A stretch of DNA of 64,000 bases from positions 16,406 to 80,405 of the forward strand of contig JBLHVI010000012.1 of NCBI GenBank assembly GCA_047630175.1. Direction: 5' to 3'. Position 1 is the first letter of the stretch, and each line of letters opens with the position of its first letter. The notes below the pieces were generated by a model that had not been told where the DNA came from, ran no database searches, and was given only the letters and a program-made list of their open reading frames with translations. Position numbers and translations under genes: made by a program. This DNA is from UBA4582 sp047630175. GTDB taxonomy: Bacteria; Pseudomonadota; Gammaproteobacteria; Pseudomonadales; Azotimanducaceae. Of this stretch, positions 1 to 8,786 are shown in pieces.

Positions 1-889
1 TGATCAACGAAAAAGCACCTATCTCGGGATATTCGGGGAACAGCACCGCCCATAACAATAATGCACCTGCGTGAAACGGCAAAGGCAATGCCGCAGCCAG
101 AAAGATCACCGGCAGGAAAGCCAGCATCTGACCAAAATTAACAGTGACCTGAAACAACTCCAGCGACAAGGTATACACCAACACTGCCACCAACAGATTG
201 GGCGCCTTGAACAACAAAACCAACACATATTGGCGTACCCGAGCCAGCCGGAAGGCATGCAGCAAGGGCCTGTCTCGCAGGGTCGAGTGCTTGAAGATAA
301 CGCTTTTGAAATACAACAAATGAAGCGGGATATACAACAAAGCAGCGGCATAAACCGTCAACAAAATAATAGGCAGAGGCAACACTGAAGAAGCCTGCTG
401 GACTAAATCAAAATATAGAAATACGCCGACCGCGGAGAAAAAAAGTAACTGGTAGATCTCCACGACGCCCAGCAGCATCATACTCGACACTGCCTGCCAG
501 ACGGGCACATCATGACGCCGAAGCAAATACAGCGACATTGCGCCCTTGCCCACCTGTTCGTTCACGAGTGAAAGTATGTAGGCGCTTGCGCGTACGGGTA
601 ATATTTGGGCGAACCTCAAACGGTCGGTGTTGAACCAGCGAATGACCCGCCAAGTTGCATGAGCGTCAACTAAAAAAAAGAATACTGAGTAAGGAATCAT
701 TAGGCACAACCAATAAACCCAGCTGGCTTCGCCAAAAAAACGGGACATATACGTCATTGGTGTCAATCCATCGCGCAGTGCAGCCGCCTCAACCCTGGTA
801 TAAACGAGGTAAAAACAGCCCAGCGCAAGTACCCAGGTAATAAGCTTAAACAACAACGTCCGCGCCTTGCCAGCTTTGGATTTTGTCAC
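1..889 (-). CDS. Flippase-like multi-pass membrane protein (partial, runs off left edge)
   Basis: The minus strand is open from a GTG at 889 to the window edge, about 296 residues, and the C-terminus lies outside. The protein is strongly hydrophobic: a basic start (TKSKAGKARTLLFKL) is followed by repeated membrane segments such as LITWVLALGCFYLVY, VYWLCLMIPYSVFFFLV and MLAFLPVIFLAAALPLPF. The layout (a polytopic core with conserved NEQVGKGAMSLYLLRR and LPLPFHAGALLL stretches) recalls the lysylphosphatidylglycerol synthase transmembrane / flippase-like family, but I infer this from pattern only. An in-frame TTG four codons upstream overlaps the stop of the preceding diguanylate cyclase gene, so the two genes are almost certainly cotranscribed. 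A role in moving a lipid or lipid-linked sugar is possible; the substrate is unknown. Confidence 0.7.
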   Translation of the reverse strand, partial: MTKSKAGKARTLLFKLITWVLALGCFYLVYTRVEAAALRDGLTPMTYMSRFFGEASWVYWLCLMIPYSVFFFLVDAHATWRVIRWFNTDRLRFAQILPVRASAYILSLVNEQVGKGAMSLYLLRRHDVPVWQAVSSMMLLGVVEIYQLLFFSAVGVFLYFDLVQQASSVLPLPIILLTVYAAALLYIPLHLLYFKSVIFKHSTLRDRPLLHAFRLARVRQYVLVLLFKAPNLLVAVLVYTLSLELFQVTVNFGQMLAFLPVIFLAAALPLPFHAGALLLWAVLFPEYPEIGAFSLI

Positions 890-894
890 AACGC

Positions 895-1779
895 TCAATA
901 TGCAACCCGATTTCGACCAGCACCTTTGGCTTGATAAAGTTTCTCGTCTGCGGCGGCGATAAAAGCCTCGGCGCTAGCAAATTCATCACCGCCTGAGCAG
1001 TGGCTGACGCCTAGACTGACGGTAATCCGCAGTTCTAGGCTTTCGTATTTGAAGATTTCATCGGCGATAACCCGGCGTATACGCTCTGCTAGCGCCGGAG
1101 CCGAATCTCTTGACGCACTGCGCATCAGGAAAACGAATTCTTCACCTCCGACGCGCGCAAACACATCGTAACCTCTAGCCTCATGCTCTATAAGCTCTGC
1201 CAACTGCCTGAGAATGGAATCTCCCGCTGGATGTCCCCATGTGTCATTAACCTGCTTGAAGTTATCGATATCGAACATCACTAACGACAGACCCGTCTTA
1301 TTTCGGCGATTGTAATCAAACTCTTTAACAACAGCTTCATCAAAGAATCGCTTATTATAGATCCGCGTCAAACCATCCTTAACCGCCATATTGCGAAGCA
1401 TCTTGTGATAAAGCGTGTCATCTTCGTCTTGGTAGCTGAACTTAAACACCACATTGCCGACGGCAACCTTGTCTCCTTCTTGCAACAGACAGGCAGTTGT
1501 GACGTTTTTACGATTGAGCTGGGTGCCATTAGTGCTGTCTAAGTCAGACAAATAAAAACCATCTGCTCGCAAGACAACCATCGCGTGTTTGCGGCTAATA
1601 CTCGTGTCTGATATCACAAGATCGGCCGCGTCACTGCGCCCTAACCAGGTTACGTCCTTAACTAACTCATAAACCTGACCGATGAAATCGCCACGTACCA
1701 TAATCAGGCAGGGCCGCTTACCATCAACCTGCAGATCTCTGGGTGTTGTGTCTACTGTATACTCAGTATTATCCGACAT
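895..1779 (-). CDS. FHA-GGDEF diguanylate cyclase
   Basis: This is a 294-residue cytoplasmic protein without membrane segments. Residues about 25-112 form a forkhead-associated domain with the typical GRS (47-49), SRKH (62-65) and NG (84-85) residues that bind phosphothreonine peptides. Residues about 130-294 form a GGDEF domain with active-site GGEEF at 211-215, so synthesis of cyclic di-GMP from two GTP is expected. An RxxD inhibitory site (RGYD, 202-205) stands five residues before the motif, so product feedback is likely. The FHA module suggests activation through a Ser/Thr kinase partner, which is not in view. The gene is followed at once by the flippase-like membrane gene and preceded 138 bases upstream by a cis-prenyltransferase gene, all on the same strand. 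Confidence 0.9.
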   Translation of the reverse strand: MSDNTEYTVDTTPRDLQVDGKRPCLIMVRGDFIGQVYELVKDVTWLGRSDAADLVISDTSISRKHAMVVLRADGFYLSDLDSTNGTQLNRKNVTTACLLQEGDKVAVGNVVFKFSYQDEDDTLYHKMLRNMAVKDGLTRIYNKRFFDEAVVKEFDYNRRNKTGLSLVMFDIDNFKQVNDTWGHPAGDSILRQLAELIEHEARGYDVFARVGGEEFVFLMRSASRDSAPALAERIRRVIADEIFKYESLELRITVSLGVSHCSGGDEFASAEAFIAAADEKLYQAKGAGRNRVAY

Positions 1780-1917
1780 AACTATCTCTTGAATCTGCCG
1801 ACGCTCCGCTAGCTATCGGCGTGCGCGCACATTTACTCGCCCAATTAGGCATTCATATGCGCTTTTATCAATACAATGTTGCCCGCGCACCAATCCCTGT
1901 CAGCTTACCCAACACGA

Positions 1918-2688
1918 CTACTTGCCAAAACGCCGGCTGCGCTGCTGGTAAATACGTAACGCCCGCCAAAAATCAATCATACGAAATGCGGGCCAATAAA
2001 CTTCAGTAAAATAAAGCTCAGAATACGCGCTTTGCCAGAGTAAAAATCCAGACAGGCGCTCTTCGCCGGATGTCCGGATAATCAGGTCCGGGTCAGGTAT
2101 ACCATCAGTGTACAGATATTGACCAAAACGTTCCTCAGTGATTTGCTCTACGGTCAAGTTGCCGGACTCGATCTCTGCAGCGACCTTTTTCACCGCATCA
2201 ACAATTTCGGCTCTACCGCCATAACTAATAGCAATGTTCAGCTGAAACCGATCATAATTCTCGGTCAGCGCCTCAACTTTATCAATTTCTTCTACCATAG
2301 CGGCAGAAAGATCCTCACGCCGGCCTATCACTTTGATACGAACGCCTTGCTCTTTTATCAACGGGTCTATCTGGAATTGCTTGAGCTTGGACATTATTAG
2401 CTCCATCAAGTAGTCCACTTCTTCCGGGCTACGTTTGAAGTTCTCAGTCGAGAATGCAAACAGAGTGATGATCTTGATATCCAAACGCCAACACCAGCGG
2501 AGAAAAGCCTCCAGTTTCTCCGAGCCGGCAGTGTGCCCCTCGATCGTATTAGTAAACCCTTTGCCTCTGGCAAAACGCCGGTTACCGTCAACAATCAAGC
2601 CGATATGGTGCGGCCGCGGACCAGCGTTAATTTGACGCCAAAGCACACGTTCGTATAATTTGTAGAAAATCCCAGGAACATTCATCAA
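1918..2688 (-). CDS. Cis-prenyltransferase (undecaprenyl diphosphate synthase family)
   Basis: This 256-residue protein belongs to the UppS/dehydrodolichyl diphosphate synthase family, which adds isopentenyl units in cis to farnesyl diphosphate to make the lipid carrier for cell-wall and surface glycans. Visible catalytic elements are DGNRRFARGKG near residue 33, GHTAG near 51, FSTENF near 80 and RTSGEERLS followed by SELYF near the C-terminus. The DGNRRF form, instead of the DGNGRW of the Escherichia coli enzyme, is closer to variants seen in archaea and actinobacteria. The gene is not beside pyrH, frr, cdsA or dxr, where the housekeeping uppS normally sits. It may therefore be a second, specialised enzyme, or the sole copy moved elsewhere; the window cannot decide. 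Confidence 0.88.
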   Translation of the reverse strand: MMNVPGIFYKLYERVLWRQINAGPRPHHIGLIVDGNRRFARGKGFTNTIEGHTAGSEKLEAFLRWCWRLDIKIITLFAFSTENFKRSPEEVDYLMELIMSKLKQFQIDPLIKEQGVRIKVIGRREDLSAAMVEEIDKVEALTENYDRFQLNIAISYGGRAEIVDAVKKVAAEIESGNLTVEQITEERFGQYLYTDGIPDPDLIIRTSGEERLSGFLLWQSAYSELYFTEVYWPAFRMIDFWRALRIYQQRSRRFGK

Positions 2689-3083
2689 TGCAGGTTTCGT
2701 AAGACAGACTGGGATTATTCCAGACTATGAACAAACCGCAACCTATAATGTCATCTAATCATAAGGTTAATCGACCAGTCGCCATTGAGCCGCACTCGAC
2801 AGCCCGAAAAACGCAGAATTTGAGCCAACGTTTCTCGTATGAAGCGTTGCATAAAGCGCTGTGTGGCGTATTACTCCCAACGTCCCATAAAGAGTTTTCG
2901 GCAGACTTGGTGTTGGGCAGCAAACATGGTTATTATTCACGACACCATCATTTGCATGACCCACTGTCACTCATTGCTGCGCGCTAATTATGCCGTGTAA
3001 TTGACGATACGTGAACATTGACGGCAGCCTATCAGTGTTTGTTATTGGCGATAAAAGACAGCCGACCCATCAAGGAGTTAATC
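2689..3083. other. Intergenic region between divergent genes
   Basis: These 395 bases separate the minus-strand cis-prenyltransferase gene from the plus-strand aldolase-like gene. They must hold both promoters, but I see no convincing -35/-10 pair. Open frames here on either strand have no recognisable protein character. A good Shine-Dalgarno (AAGGAG, 3072-3077) precedes the aldolase start. Confidence 0.5.
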
Positions 3084-3890
3084 ATGTCAGAAGCTAAGTC
3101 CAATCTAACCGCCCCTGCAGTCAATCCGAATGCTTTAGTTAACTACCCACCAACGTACGCGTCGGTAGCAGAAGAACGTAAGGCGCGAAAACGTAAACTA
3201 ACGGCGGCCCTGCGTTTGTTCGGTAAATTCGGTTTTGATGAGGGCGTCGCGGGACATTTCACCGTCCGCGACCCGGAGCACTTGGACTCTTTCTGGGTCA
3301 ACCCGTTCGGGCGATCCTTCAAACAAATGCGCGTATCCGACTTAATCCGGGTTAATCATGAGGGCGAGGTTGTCGAAGGAAGCGGGCCGCTAAATGGCGC
3401 AGCTTTCGCCATTCACTCGCAGATCCACAAGAATTTGCCACATGTTACAGCAGCAGCTCATACCCACTCGTTGTACGGCAAGACCTGGTCCTCCCTGGGA
3501 CGTTTGCTCGACCCACTAACGCAAGACTCCTGTGCATTCTATGACGAGCATGTGTTGTTTGATGATTTCACCGGTGTCGTGCTGGACACCTCCGAAGGCG
3601 AACGTATTGCCAGCGCGTTGGGTCACAAAAAAGCCGCGATCTTGCAGAACCATGGCTTGCTGACTGTCGGTCAGACGATCGATGAAGCGGCTTGGTGGTT
3701 TATTACCATGGAGCGCACTTGCCAATCGCAATTGATGGCTGAAGCTGTCGGTAAGCCCGTCCATATTCGTCCAGATGTCGCGGCTCATACTCAGCGTCAG
3801 GTAGGTTCTGCCGCCGGAGGATGGTTCAGCTTTCAACCCCTACATGATGTCATTGTTGCTGAGCAGCCAGATATGTTCGACGACGCGTAA
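3084..3890 (+). CDS. Class II aldolase/adducin-family protein
   Basis: The start at 3084 (MSEAKSNLT) is chosen because AAGGAG lies six bases upstream; an earlier in-frame ATG at 3018 has no such site. The 268-residue protein has the class II aldolase/adducin fold of fuculose-phosphate aldolase relatives: GHFTVRDP near the N-terminus, the metal-binding AAHTHS pair of histidines in the middle, an acidic YDEHVLF stretch and a third histidine in QNHGLLTVG. Zinc-dependent cleavage or decarboxylation of a small carbonyl compound is the family chemistry; the substrate cannot be read from sequence. The gene stands alone and converges on aceK, which ends 46 bases further on. Confidence 0.88.
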   Translation: MSEAKSNLTAPAVNPNALVNYPPTYASVAEERKARKRKLTAALRLFGKFGFDEGVAGHFTVRDPEHLDSFWVNPFGRSFKQMRVSDLIRVNHEGEVVEGSGPLNGAAFAIHSQIHKNLPHVTAAAHTHSLYGKTWSSLGRLLDPLTQDSCAFYDEHVLFDDFTGVVLDTSEGERIASALGHKKAAILQNHGLLTVGQTIDEAAWWFITMERTCQSQLMAEAVGKPVHIRPDVAAHTQRQVGSAAGGWFSFQPLHDVIVAEQPDMFDDA

Positions 3891-3935
3891 TATGCGCTCG
3901 GTTCAGCTCGGCGCTGTTTAACTTTTGACGTCCGA

Positions 3936-5702
3936 TCATATACCAGTAGCCTGACCTTTGGGTGACCGTAAACGTTCGAATCGACGCTTCTGGCGGTACG
4001 GATACACGTCCATGATTCGGTTGTGACGGATATTGTCTTGCAGCTCTTCCCAGAACTCAGCAGTAAACAAGTCCGCATGGTGCTCACAAAACAATTCCTT
4101 AAGCCTGCCTGAGCTGAATAGAAAGTTTTTGAACTCTTCAGGAAATACATCATTAGGGCCGACGCTATACCAAGGCTCTGATGCCATGGCGTCTTCGGGG
4201 TAGCGCGGCGGCGGTATCCGACGAAAATTCACCTTGGTTAGGTAGCAAATTTCATCGTAGTCATAGAAAATTACACGACCATGGCGCGTTACGCCAAAGT
4301 TTTTTAACAGCATATCGCCGGGGAAAATATTCGCCGCGGCCAGTTGCTTAATGGCATTGCCATATTCGTCCAGAACCTGGCTTAGCTCGAAATCAGATTT
4401 ATCTCGGATATACAAATTAAGCGGTGTCATCAGACGTTCGGTATACAGGTGGCTAATAACGACGTGTTCATCGGTCACTGTGACAGATGAGGCCGCGACT
4501 TTTTGCAGCTCTTGCAGTAGGACATCAGAGAACCGAGACCGCGGAAACTTGAAGTTAGTGAATTCTTGGGTGTCTGCCATACGACCCACGCGGTCGTGTG
4601 TCTTGACAAGATAATAGGCATCCTTGACCTGTTCTCGCGTAACCGATTTGGTAGGCGCGAATTTATCTTTGATAATTTTGAAGACTATTTGATAAGACGG
4701 CAGTGTAAACACAGTCATCACCAGACCCTTAATACCTTCGGCCAACACAAACTGATCGTCAGAGGCCTCGAGATGGTCGAGAAAACCGCGATAGAACTCG
4801 GTCTTTCCATGTTTGTAGTAACCCAGCGCTGTATACAACTCCCATCGTTTCTTATTCGGCAAAAGCTCCTGTAGATAGGTCACCAGTTCATTGGGATGAT
4901 CCGTGTCGACCATGAAATAAGCACGCGTAAAGCTAAAAATGATACTTAAGTCGCTGTCGGTCCAGATCACCGTATCAACAAACAGTCCTGCAGTTGAGTC
5001 ATCCGTATCAAACGCGTTATGAATAGGTATCGCAAGCGGAAACTGATGCTCCCCAACACTTATTTTACCGACTAAATAGGCGCCTTTATTACGATAGAAT
5101 ACCGCCTTCAACATATTGAAACGTACCTCGGTGCTTTGCCTGAGCAAAGGAATCGCGCTACGCATGGTGGCCACTATCTGAGCAATACACCCCCCTTGAT
5201 CAATCCAGGGAATGGCGAACCCTGCGTCATTGAGAAGTTGTTGCAACAACCCGCCTAAATCATAAGACGGCCCATAGCGCCGTGAAAGATCGGCGTCAAA
5301 CTGAGGACGTGGCAGCAAGGGCTCCTCAACAAACACATAATGATCAGACAAGTATTGCCCATCCCATGTACGACGAAAAACAGAATTAAATACCGTTTCT
5401 GCCAGATCAAAGTCTGGTCGTTTGCGAATGAGCGTTTGGAACTCCCGCTTGATCACAGACCAGTCTTCCACCGGCAAACGGTCGGGCGAGATCATCTCAC
5501 CCAAGGTTTCTTTGGTCATATGGGTGGCGTGCCTATACAAGGTAATACGATCAGCCGCCGATTGTTGCGCTGCTTGCCAATCAGCACGCTCAAAACGCCC
5601 TTGAGCGCCTCGAGTAATGGTTTGAAACTCGCGCCGATAGGCGTCGAACCCCTGTAAAATAAGGGTTGCAATGGTGGAGGCCTGACTAATTGAAATGGTC
5701 AT
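3936..5702 (-). CDS. aceK: Isocitrate dehydrogenase kinase/phosphatase
   Basis: This 588-residue protein is close to the usual AceK length (578 in Escherichia coli). It phosphorylates isocitrate dehydrogenase to push carbon into the glyoxylate shunt during growth on acetate or fatty acids, and reverses this through its phosphatase activity. The whole sequence fits the family, including the nucleotide-binding stretch around LAEGIKGLVMTVFTLPSY and the kinase-like segment VIFYDYDEICYL. In enteric bacteria aceK follows aceB and aceA; here it stands alone between an aldolase-like gene and a hydrolase gene, so the shunt enzymes must be coded elsewhere. Its presence fits the fatty-acid oxidation genes close by. 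Confidence 0.96.
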   Translation of the reverse strand: MTISISQASTIATLILQGFDAYRREFQTITRGAQGRFERADWQAAQQSAADRITLYRHATHMTKETLGEMISPDRLPVEDWSVIKREFQTLIRKRPDFDLAETVFNSVFRRTWDGQYLSDHYVFVEEPLLPRPQFDADLSRRYGPSYDLGGLLQQLLNDAGFAIPWIDQGGCIAQIVATMRSAIPLLRQSTEVRFNMLKAVFYRNKGAYLVGKISVGEHQFPLAIPIHNAFDTDDSTAGLFVDTVIWTDSDLSIIFSFTRAYFMVDTDHPNELVTYLQELLPNKKRWELYTALGYYKHGKTEFYRGFLDHLEASDDQFVLAEGIKGLVMTVFTLPSYQIVFKIIKDKFAPTKSVTREQVKDAYYLVKTHDRVGRMADTQEFTNFKFPRSRFSDVLLQELQKVAASSVTVTDEHVVISHLYTERLMTPLNLYIRDKSDFELSQVLDEYGNAIKQLAAANIFPGDMLLKNFGVTRHGRVIFYDYDEICYLTKVNFRRIPPPRYPEDAMASEPWYSVGPNDVFPEEFKNFLFSSGRLKELFCEHHADLFTAEFWEELQDNIRHNRIMDVYPYRQKRRFERLRSPKGQATGI

Positions 5703-5791
5703 CTAAAAATATTCCTGTTGTCACGACTAGACACTGACCTAACGCCTAATTCAATATCGGCCTAACACCCGATCAGCACCAAATGCAGACC

Positions 5792-6742
5792 CTAGCTAGT
5801 GGGGTCAGTCATAGCAAGTCCTGTGGCAGAGGAATTCAAGAGGATCCGACGCGACAAAAACTCGAGCAGTAACTGATTCAAACGGTCGGGTTGATCATAG
5901 TGGAGCATGTGCCCGGCCTGCTCGATGACCACGTGCTGAGCATTGTCAAACAGCGCCAGTCGGCGAGTCAGCTCTGATTGATGCAGCGACTCGTCGACCT
6001 GCGAAACAAGGCCCGCATTGATCCAGTAGTTCAAGGCTTCATCACCCGTCACTATCAACACAGGACAGCTAAACCAATGCATCTGCTGTTCGCTTTCTAT
6101 CATAGAAAAGGTTTGCCAAACCAATGTCATGGCGGGATCCCAGCGCCAGCGAATACCGCCCGTTGGATGCGCCTCGACACCCTCGTCGATTATCTGACGG
6201 GCTAGTTTTGATGACAGCCGTGGGTTATTACGAAGCAGGCGCTGCAGGGCATCGTCATGATCTACCATGGCTCTTTGAGCGACTGATGCACTCAATGCGG
6301 TGTCTACCTGGCCGCGCCATGTCAACTGCTTGTCATTATCTCCGGGAAGGTTAGGTTCGCGCGGCGGTCCCATACCGTCGAGCAAAACGAGCCGCGCCAA
6401 CTGATCGGGATATGCCATCGCGTAGCGGCCAACGATATGACCACCCAAGCTATGCCCGATGAGCATAGGCAACTCGATTTGACAAAACAAGATTAGCGCG
6501 CGTAGATCTGCAACGAATTGCGCCATGGCGTAGGCGCCAGGGTTGTCACTATGCCCATGGCCACGTAAATCGATTGCTATAACATGATAGCTGCTACTCA
6601 GCGCCTCGGCTATGCCACCAAGACTGAGCGCATGGTCTCTCATACCATGGACGAGAACGACGGGAGGATTGTCGGCAGAACCAAAGTCAATGGCTGATAA
6701 ACGGCAGCCGGCGCCGTCAAAATAGAATCGTTTGGGGATCAT
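5792..6742 (-). CDS. Alpha/beta hydrolase
   Basis: This 316-residue alpha/beta-hydrolase-fold protein has an oxyanion-hole HGMRD segment near residue 33, the DLRGHGHSD turn near 58-66 and a nucleophile elbow GHSLGG near 96-101. The catalytic histidine is probably in EQAGHMLH near residue 280. There is no signal peptide or membrane segment, so it should be cytoplasmic. The family covers esterases, epoxide hydrolases, lactonases and C-C hydrolases, and nothing in the sequence or the neighbours (aceK, etfA) fixes the substrate. A hairpin separates it from the upstream etfBA genes on the same strand, which argues for its own promoter or readthrough expression. Confidence 0.9.
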   Translation of the reverse strand: MIPKRFYFDGAGCRLSAIDFGSADNPPVVLVHGMRDHALSLGGIAEALSSSYHVIAIDLRGHGHSDNPGAYAMAQFVADLRALILFCQIELPMLIGHSLGGHIVGRYAMAYPDQLARLVLLDGMGPPREPNLPGDNDKQLTWRGQVDTALSASVAQRAMVDHDDALQRLLRNNPRLSSKLARQIIDEGVEAHPTGGIRWRWDPAMTLVWQTFSMIESEQQMHWFSCPVLIVTGDEALNYWINAGLVSQVDESLHQSELTRRLALFDNAQHVVIEQAGHMLHYDQPDRLNQLLLEFLSRRILLNSSATGLAMTDPTS

Positions 6743-6756
6743 TAAAATACTGAGTG

Positions 6757-6799
6757 TTTGGCGGCAAGTTGACCCATGTGTGGGGTGGTTGCCGCCAAA
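6757..6799 (-). terminator. Hairpin downstream of etfA, probable terminator
   Basis: TTTGGCGGCAA (6757-6767) and TTGCCGCCAAA (6789-6799) form a perfect 11-bp stem with a 21-base loop, just after the etfA stop codon. On the minus strand a short T-rich stretch follows (CAGTATTTTAA), a weak U-tract. It most likely ends or attenuates etfBA transcription before the hydrolase gene. Confidence 0.6.
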
Positions 6800-6804
6800 T
6801 ACTA

Positions 6805-7737
6805 CTAACCTAACATAGCTTCAAATTCAGGCACAGCAGTGAACAAGTCAGCGACGAGACCGTAATCTGCAACCTGAAAAATAGGTGCGTCAGCATCTTT
6901 GTTGATAGCAACGATTACCTTGCTATCTTTCATGCCAGCCAGATGTTGAATGGCGCCACTGATGCCCACTGCAATGTATAAATCAGGCGCTACGAGCTTG
7001 CCAGTTTGCCCGACCTGCATATCGTTAGGCGCGAACCCTGCATCAACAGCAGCGCGCGATGCGCCGATAGCAGCGCCTAGCTTGTCTGCGACTGACTCTA
7101 GCATCTTAAAGTTTTCTTCGCTTTGCATACCGCGGCCGCCAGAAATAATGACACTAGCAGCAGTCAGTTCAGGGCGGTCCATCTTCGCGATTTCATCTTT
7201 AACCCAACTGCTCAGCGCTGCGTCCTTGACGATGTCGAGCGCCTCAACACTGGCACTTCCGCCATCTGCAGCGACGGCGTCATAGGCTGTACCACGTACG
7301 GTTATCACCTTGATCGCATCGCTCGATTGTACAGTAGCAATAGCGTTGCCGGCATAAATAGGCCGCTCAAATGTGTCAGCACTGACAACGACACTGATGT
7401 CGGAGATCTGTGCGACATCGAGTAGTGCGGCGACGCGAGGCATAAAGTTTTTACCTGATGTTGTTGATACCGCAAGTATATGGCTGTAATCGGTGCCGAT
7501 GGCTACCACTAAGTCAGCAATATTTTCAGCCAGACCGTGAGCATAGGCCGCGTTGTCAGCAACTCTCACCTTGGTAACACCAGAAATCTTCGACGCGGCA
7601 TCTGCCGCTGCAGAACAATCAGCACCTGCAACAAGAATATCGATATCACCACCAACAGCTTGCGCAGCAGCAACAGCAACCAGAGTCGCCGCTTTGATCG
7701 TTTTGTTATCATGTTCAGCAATAACTAAAATACTCAT
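6805..7737 (-). CDS. etfA: Electron transfer flavoprotein alpha subunit
   Basis: This 310-residue protein is the FAD-binding alpha subunit of ETF, which takes electrons from acyl-CoA dehydrogenases and passes them to ETF-ubiquinone oxidoreductase. The C-terminal FAD domain carries the family signature: SGGRGMQSEENF near 200, QVGQTGKLVAPDLYIAVGISG near 245-265 and INKDADAPIFQVADYGLV near 285. The ATG overlaps the last four bases of etfB, so the subunits are translationally coupled. The gene for their quinone-reducing partner is divergent upstream, so the complete electron path from beta-oxidation to the quinone pool is encoded together. Confidence 0.97.
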   Translation of the reverse strand: MSILVIAEHDNKTIKAATLVAVAAAQAVGGDIDILVAGADCSAAADAASKISGVTKVRVADNAAYAHGLAENIADLVVAIGTDYSHILAVSTTSGKNFMPRVAALLDVAQISDISVVVSADTFERPIYAGNAIATVQSSDAIKVITVRGTAYDAVAADGGSASVEALDIVKDAALSSWVKDEIAKMDRPELTAASVIISGGRGMQSEENFKMLESVADKLGAAIGASRAAVDAGFAPNDMQVGQTGKLVAPDLYIAVGISGAIQHLAGMKDSKVIVAINKDADAPIFQVADYGLVADLFTAVPEFEAMLG

Positions 7738-8486
7738 GAGATTACCTTCGCTTCGTTCTTCAATTTATCAACCAGCTGTTCGACACTGTCAACAATGATG
7801 CCGGCTTTGCGCTCTGCTGGTGGTGTGACTTTTATCGTTTTGATGCGCGGCGTGACATCAACACCGAGATCCGCTGGCGTCATAATATCTACGGGCTTTT
7901 TCTTGGCTTTCATTATGTTAGGTAAAGACGCATAACGAGGCTCATTCAGGCGCAGGTCTGTGGTAATAACCGCTGGCAGTTTGACGGTGATCGTCTCCAA
8001 GCCACCGTCAATTTCACGGGTCACTGTTGCCGAATCGGCGTCTAGGTCGATGTTTGAAGCAAAGGTTGCTTGAGACAAACCAGCCAGTGCTGCTAGCATT
8101 TGGCCGGTTTGGCTATTATCACCATCAATTGCCTGTTTACCGGCTATAATCAGCCCGGGCTGCTCTTTATCAACAATTGCCTTCAGGCACTTAGCAATAG
8201 CTAGTGGCTGCATGTCTTCATCGGTTTCAACTAAAATGCCGCGATCTGCTCCCAGCGCCAAACACGTGCGGATCTGCTCCTGACATGCTGAAGTTCCGAT
8301 GGAAACGACGATAACTTCCTCAACTTTGCCCGCCTCTTTGAGTCGAACAGCCTCTTCAATAGCAATCTCGTCGAATGGATTGACGGACATTTTTACATTG
8401 TTTAAATCGACGCCGCTGTTATCACTCAGGACGCGGATACTCACGTTGTAGTCGACAACGCGCTTGGCGGTTACGAGAACTTTCAT
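7734..8486 (-). CDS. etfB: Electron transfer flavoprotein beta subunit
   Basis: This 250-residue protein is the beta subunit of ETF, which binds AMP and completes the FAD site of the alpha subunit. Typical features are the start MKVLVTAKRVVDYNV, the SVNPFDEIAIEEAVRLKE segment near 35-52, AGKQAIDGDNSQTGQMLAALAG near 117-138 and the C-terminal LPNIMKAKKKP. It is first in the etfBA operon and overlaps etfA by four bases. Promoters for this operon and for the divergent oxidoreductase must lie in the 300 bases between 8487 and 8786, which suggests coordinated control. Confidence 0.97.
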   Translation of the reverse strand: MKVLVTAKRVVDYNVSIRVLSDNSGVDLNNVKMSVNPFDEIAIEEAVRLKEAGKVEEVIVVSIGTSACQEQIRTCLALGADRGILVETDEDMQPLAIAKCLKAIVDKEQPGLIIAGKQAIDGDNSQTGQMLAALAGLSQATFASNIDLDADSATVTREIDGGLETITVKLPAVITTDLRLNEPRYASLPNIMKAKKKPVDIMTPADLGVDVTPRIKTIKVTPPAERKAGIIVDSVEQLVDKLKNEAKVIS

Positions 8487-8786
8487 GAAATTCCTCTGCT
8501 TATCATAGATCTGATCAAAAAATGAAGGACAGCGGCTGCTAAAATAAGGCGAACAGCTGTCGATGGATATCGAGATCGCGTATTCTGCCGTTTAATGGTT
8601 TTTCGGTCAATAGTAGAAAAATCTTCAGGCAATCGTCTAAAACCCTGTTTTTATTGCATATATGCCTTGCACCCGCCTGATATGCAATTATAAGGCTAAA
8701 TAGACGCGAGTTATTTCCTTTAATGCGCCACTTTTCATACAATGACGTACTAGATGCATAAAAGAGTAAATCAAGGAGTGTTAGCT
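8487..8786. other. Divergent control region of etfBA and the ETF oxidoreductase gene
   Basis: This A+T-rich 300-base stretch separates two divergent parts of one pathway. No clear operator was found, and a minus-strand open frame across it has no family resemblance. The Shine-Dalgarno of the plus-strand gene is AAGGAG at 8773-8778. Confidence 0.5.

Noticed and set aside
2727..2987. 86-codon open frame in the divergent intergenic region
   Set aside because: No ribosome-binding site and no recognisable protein pattern.
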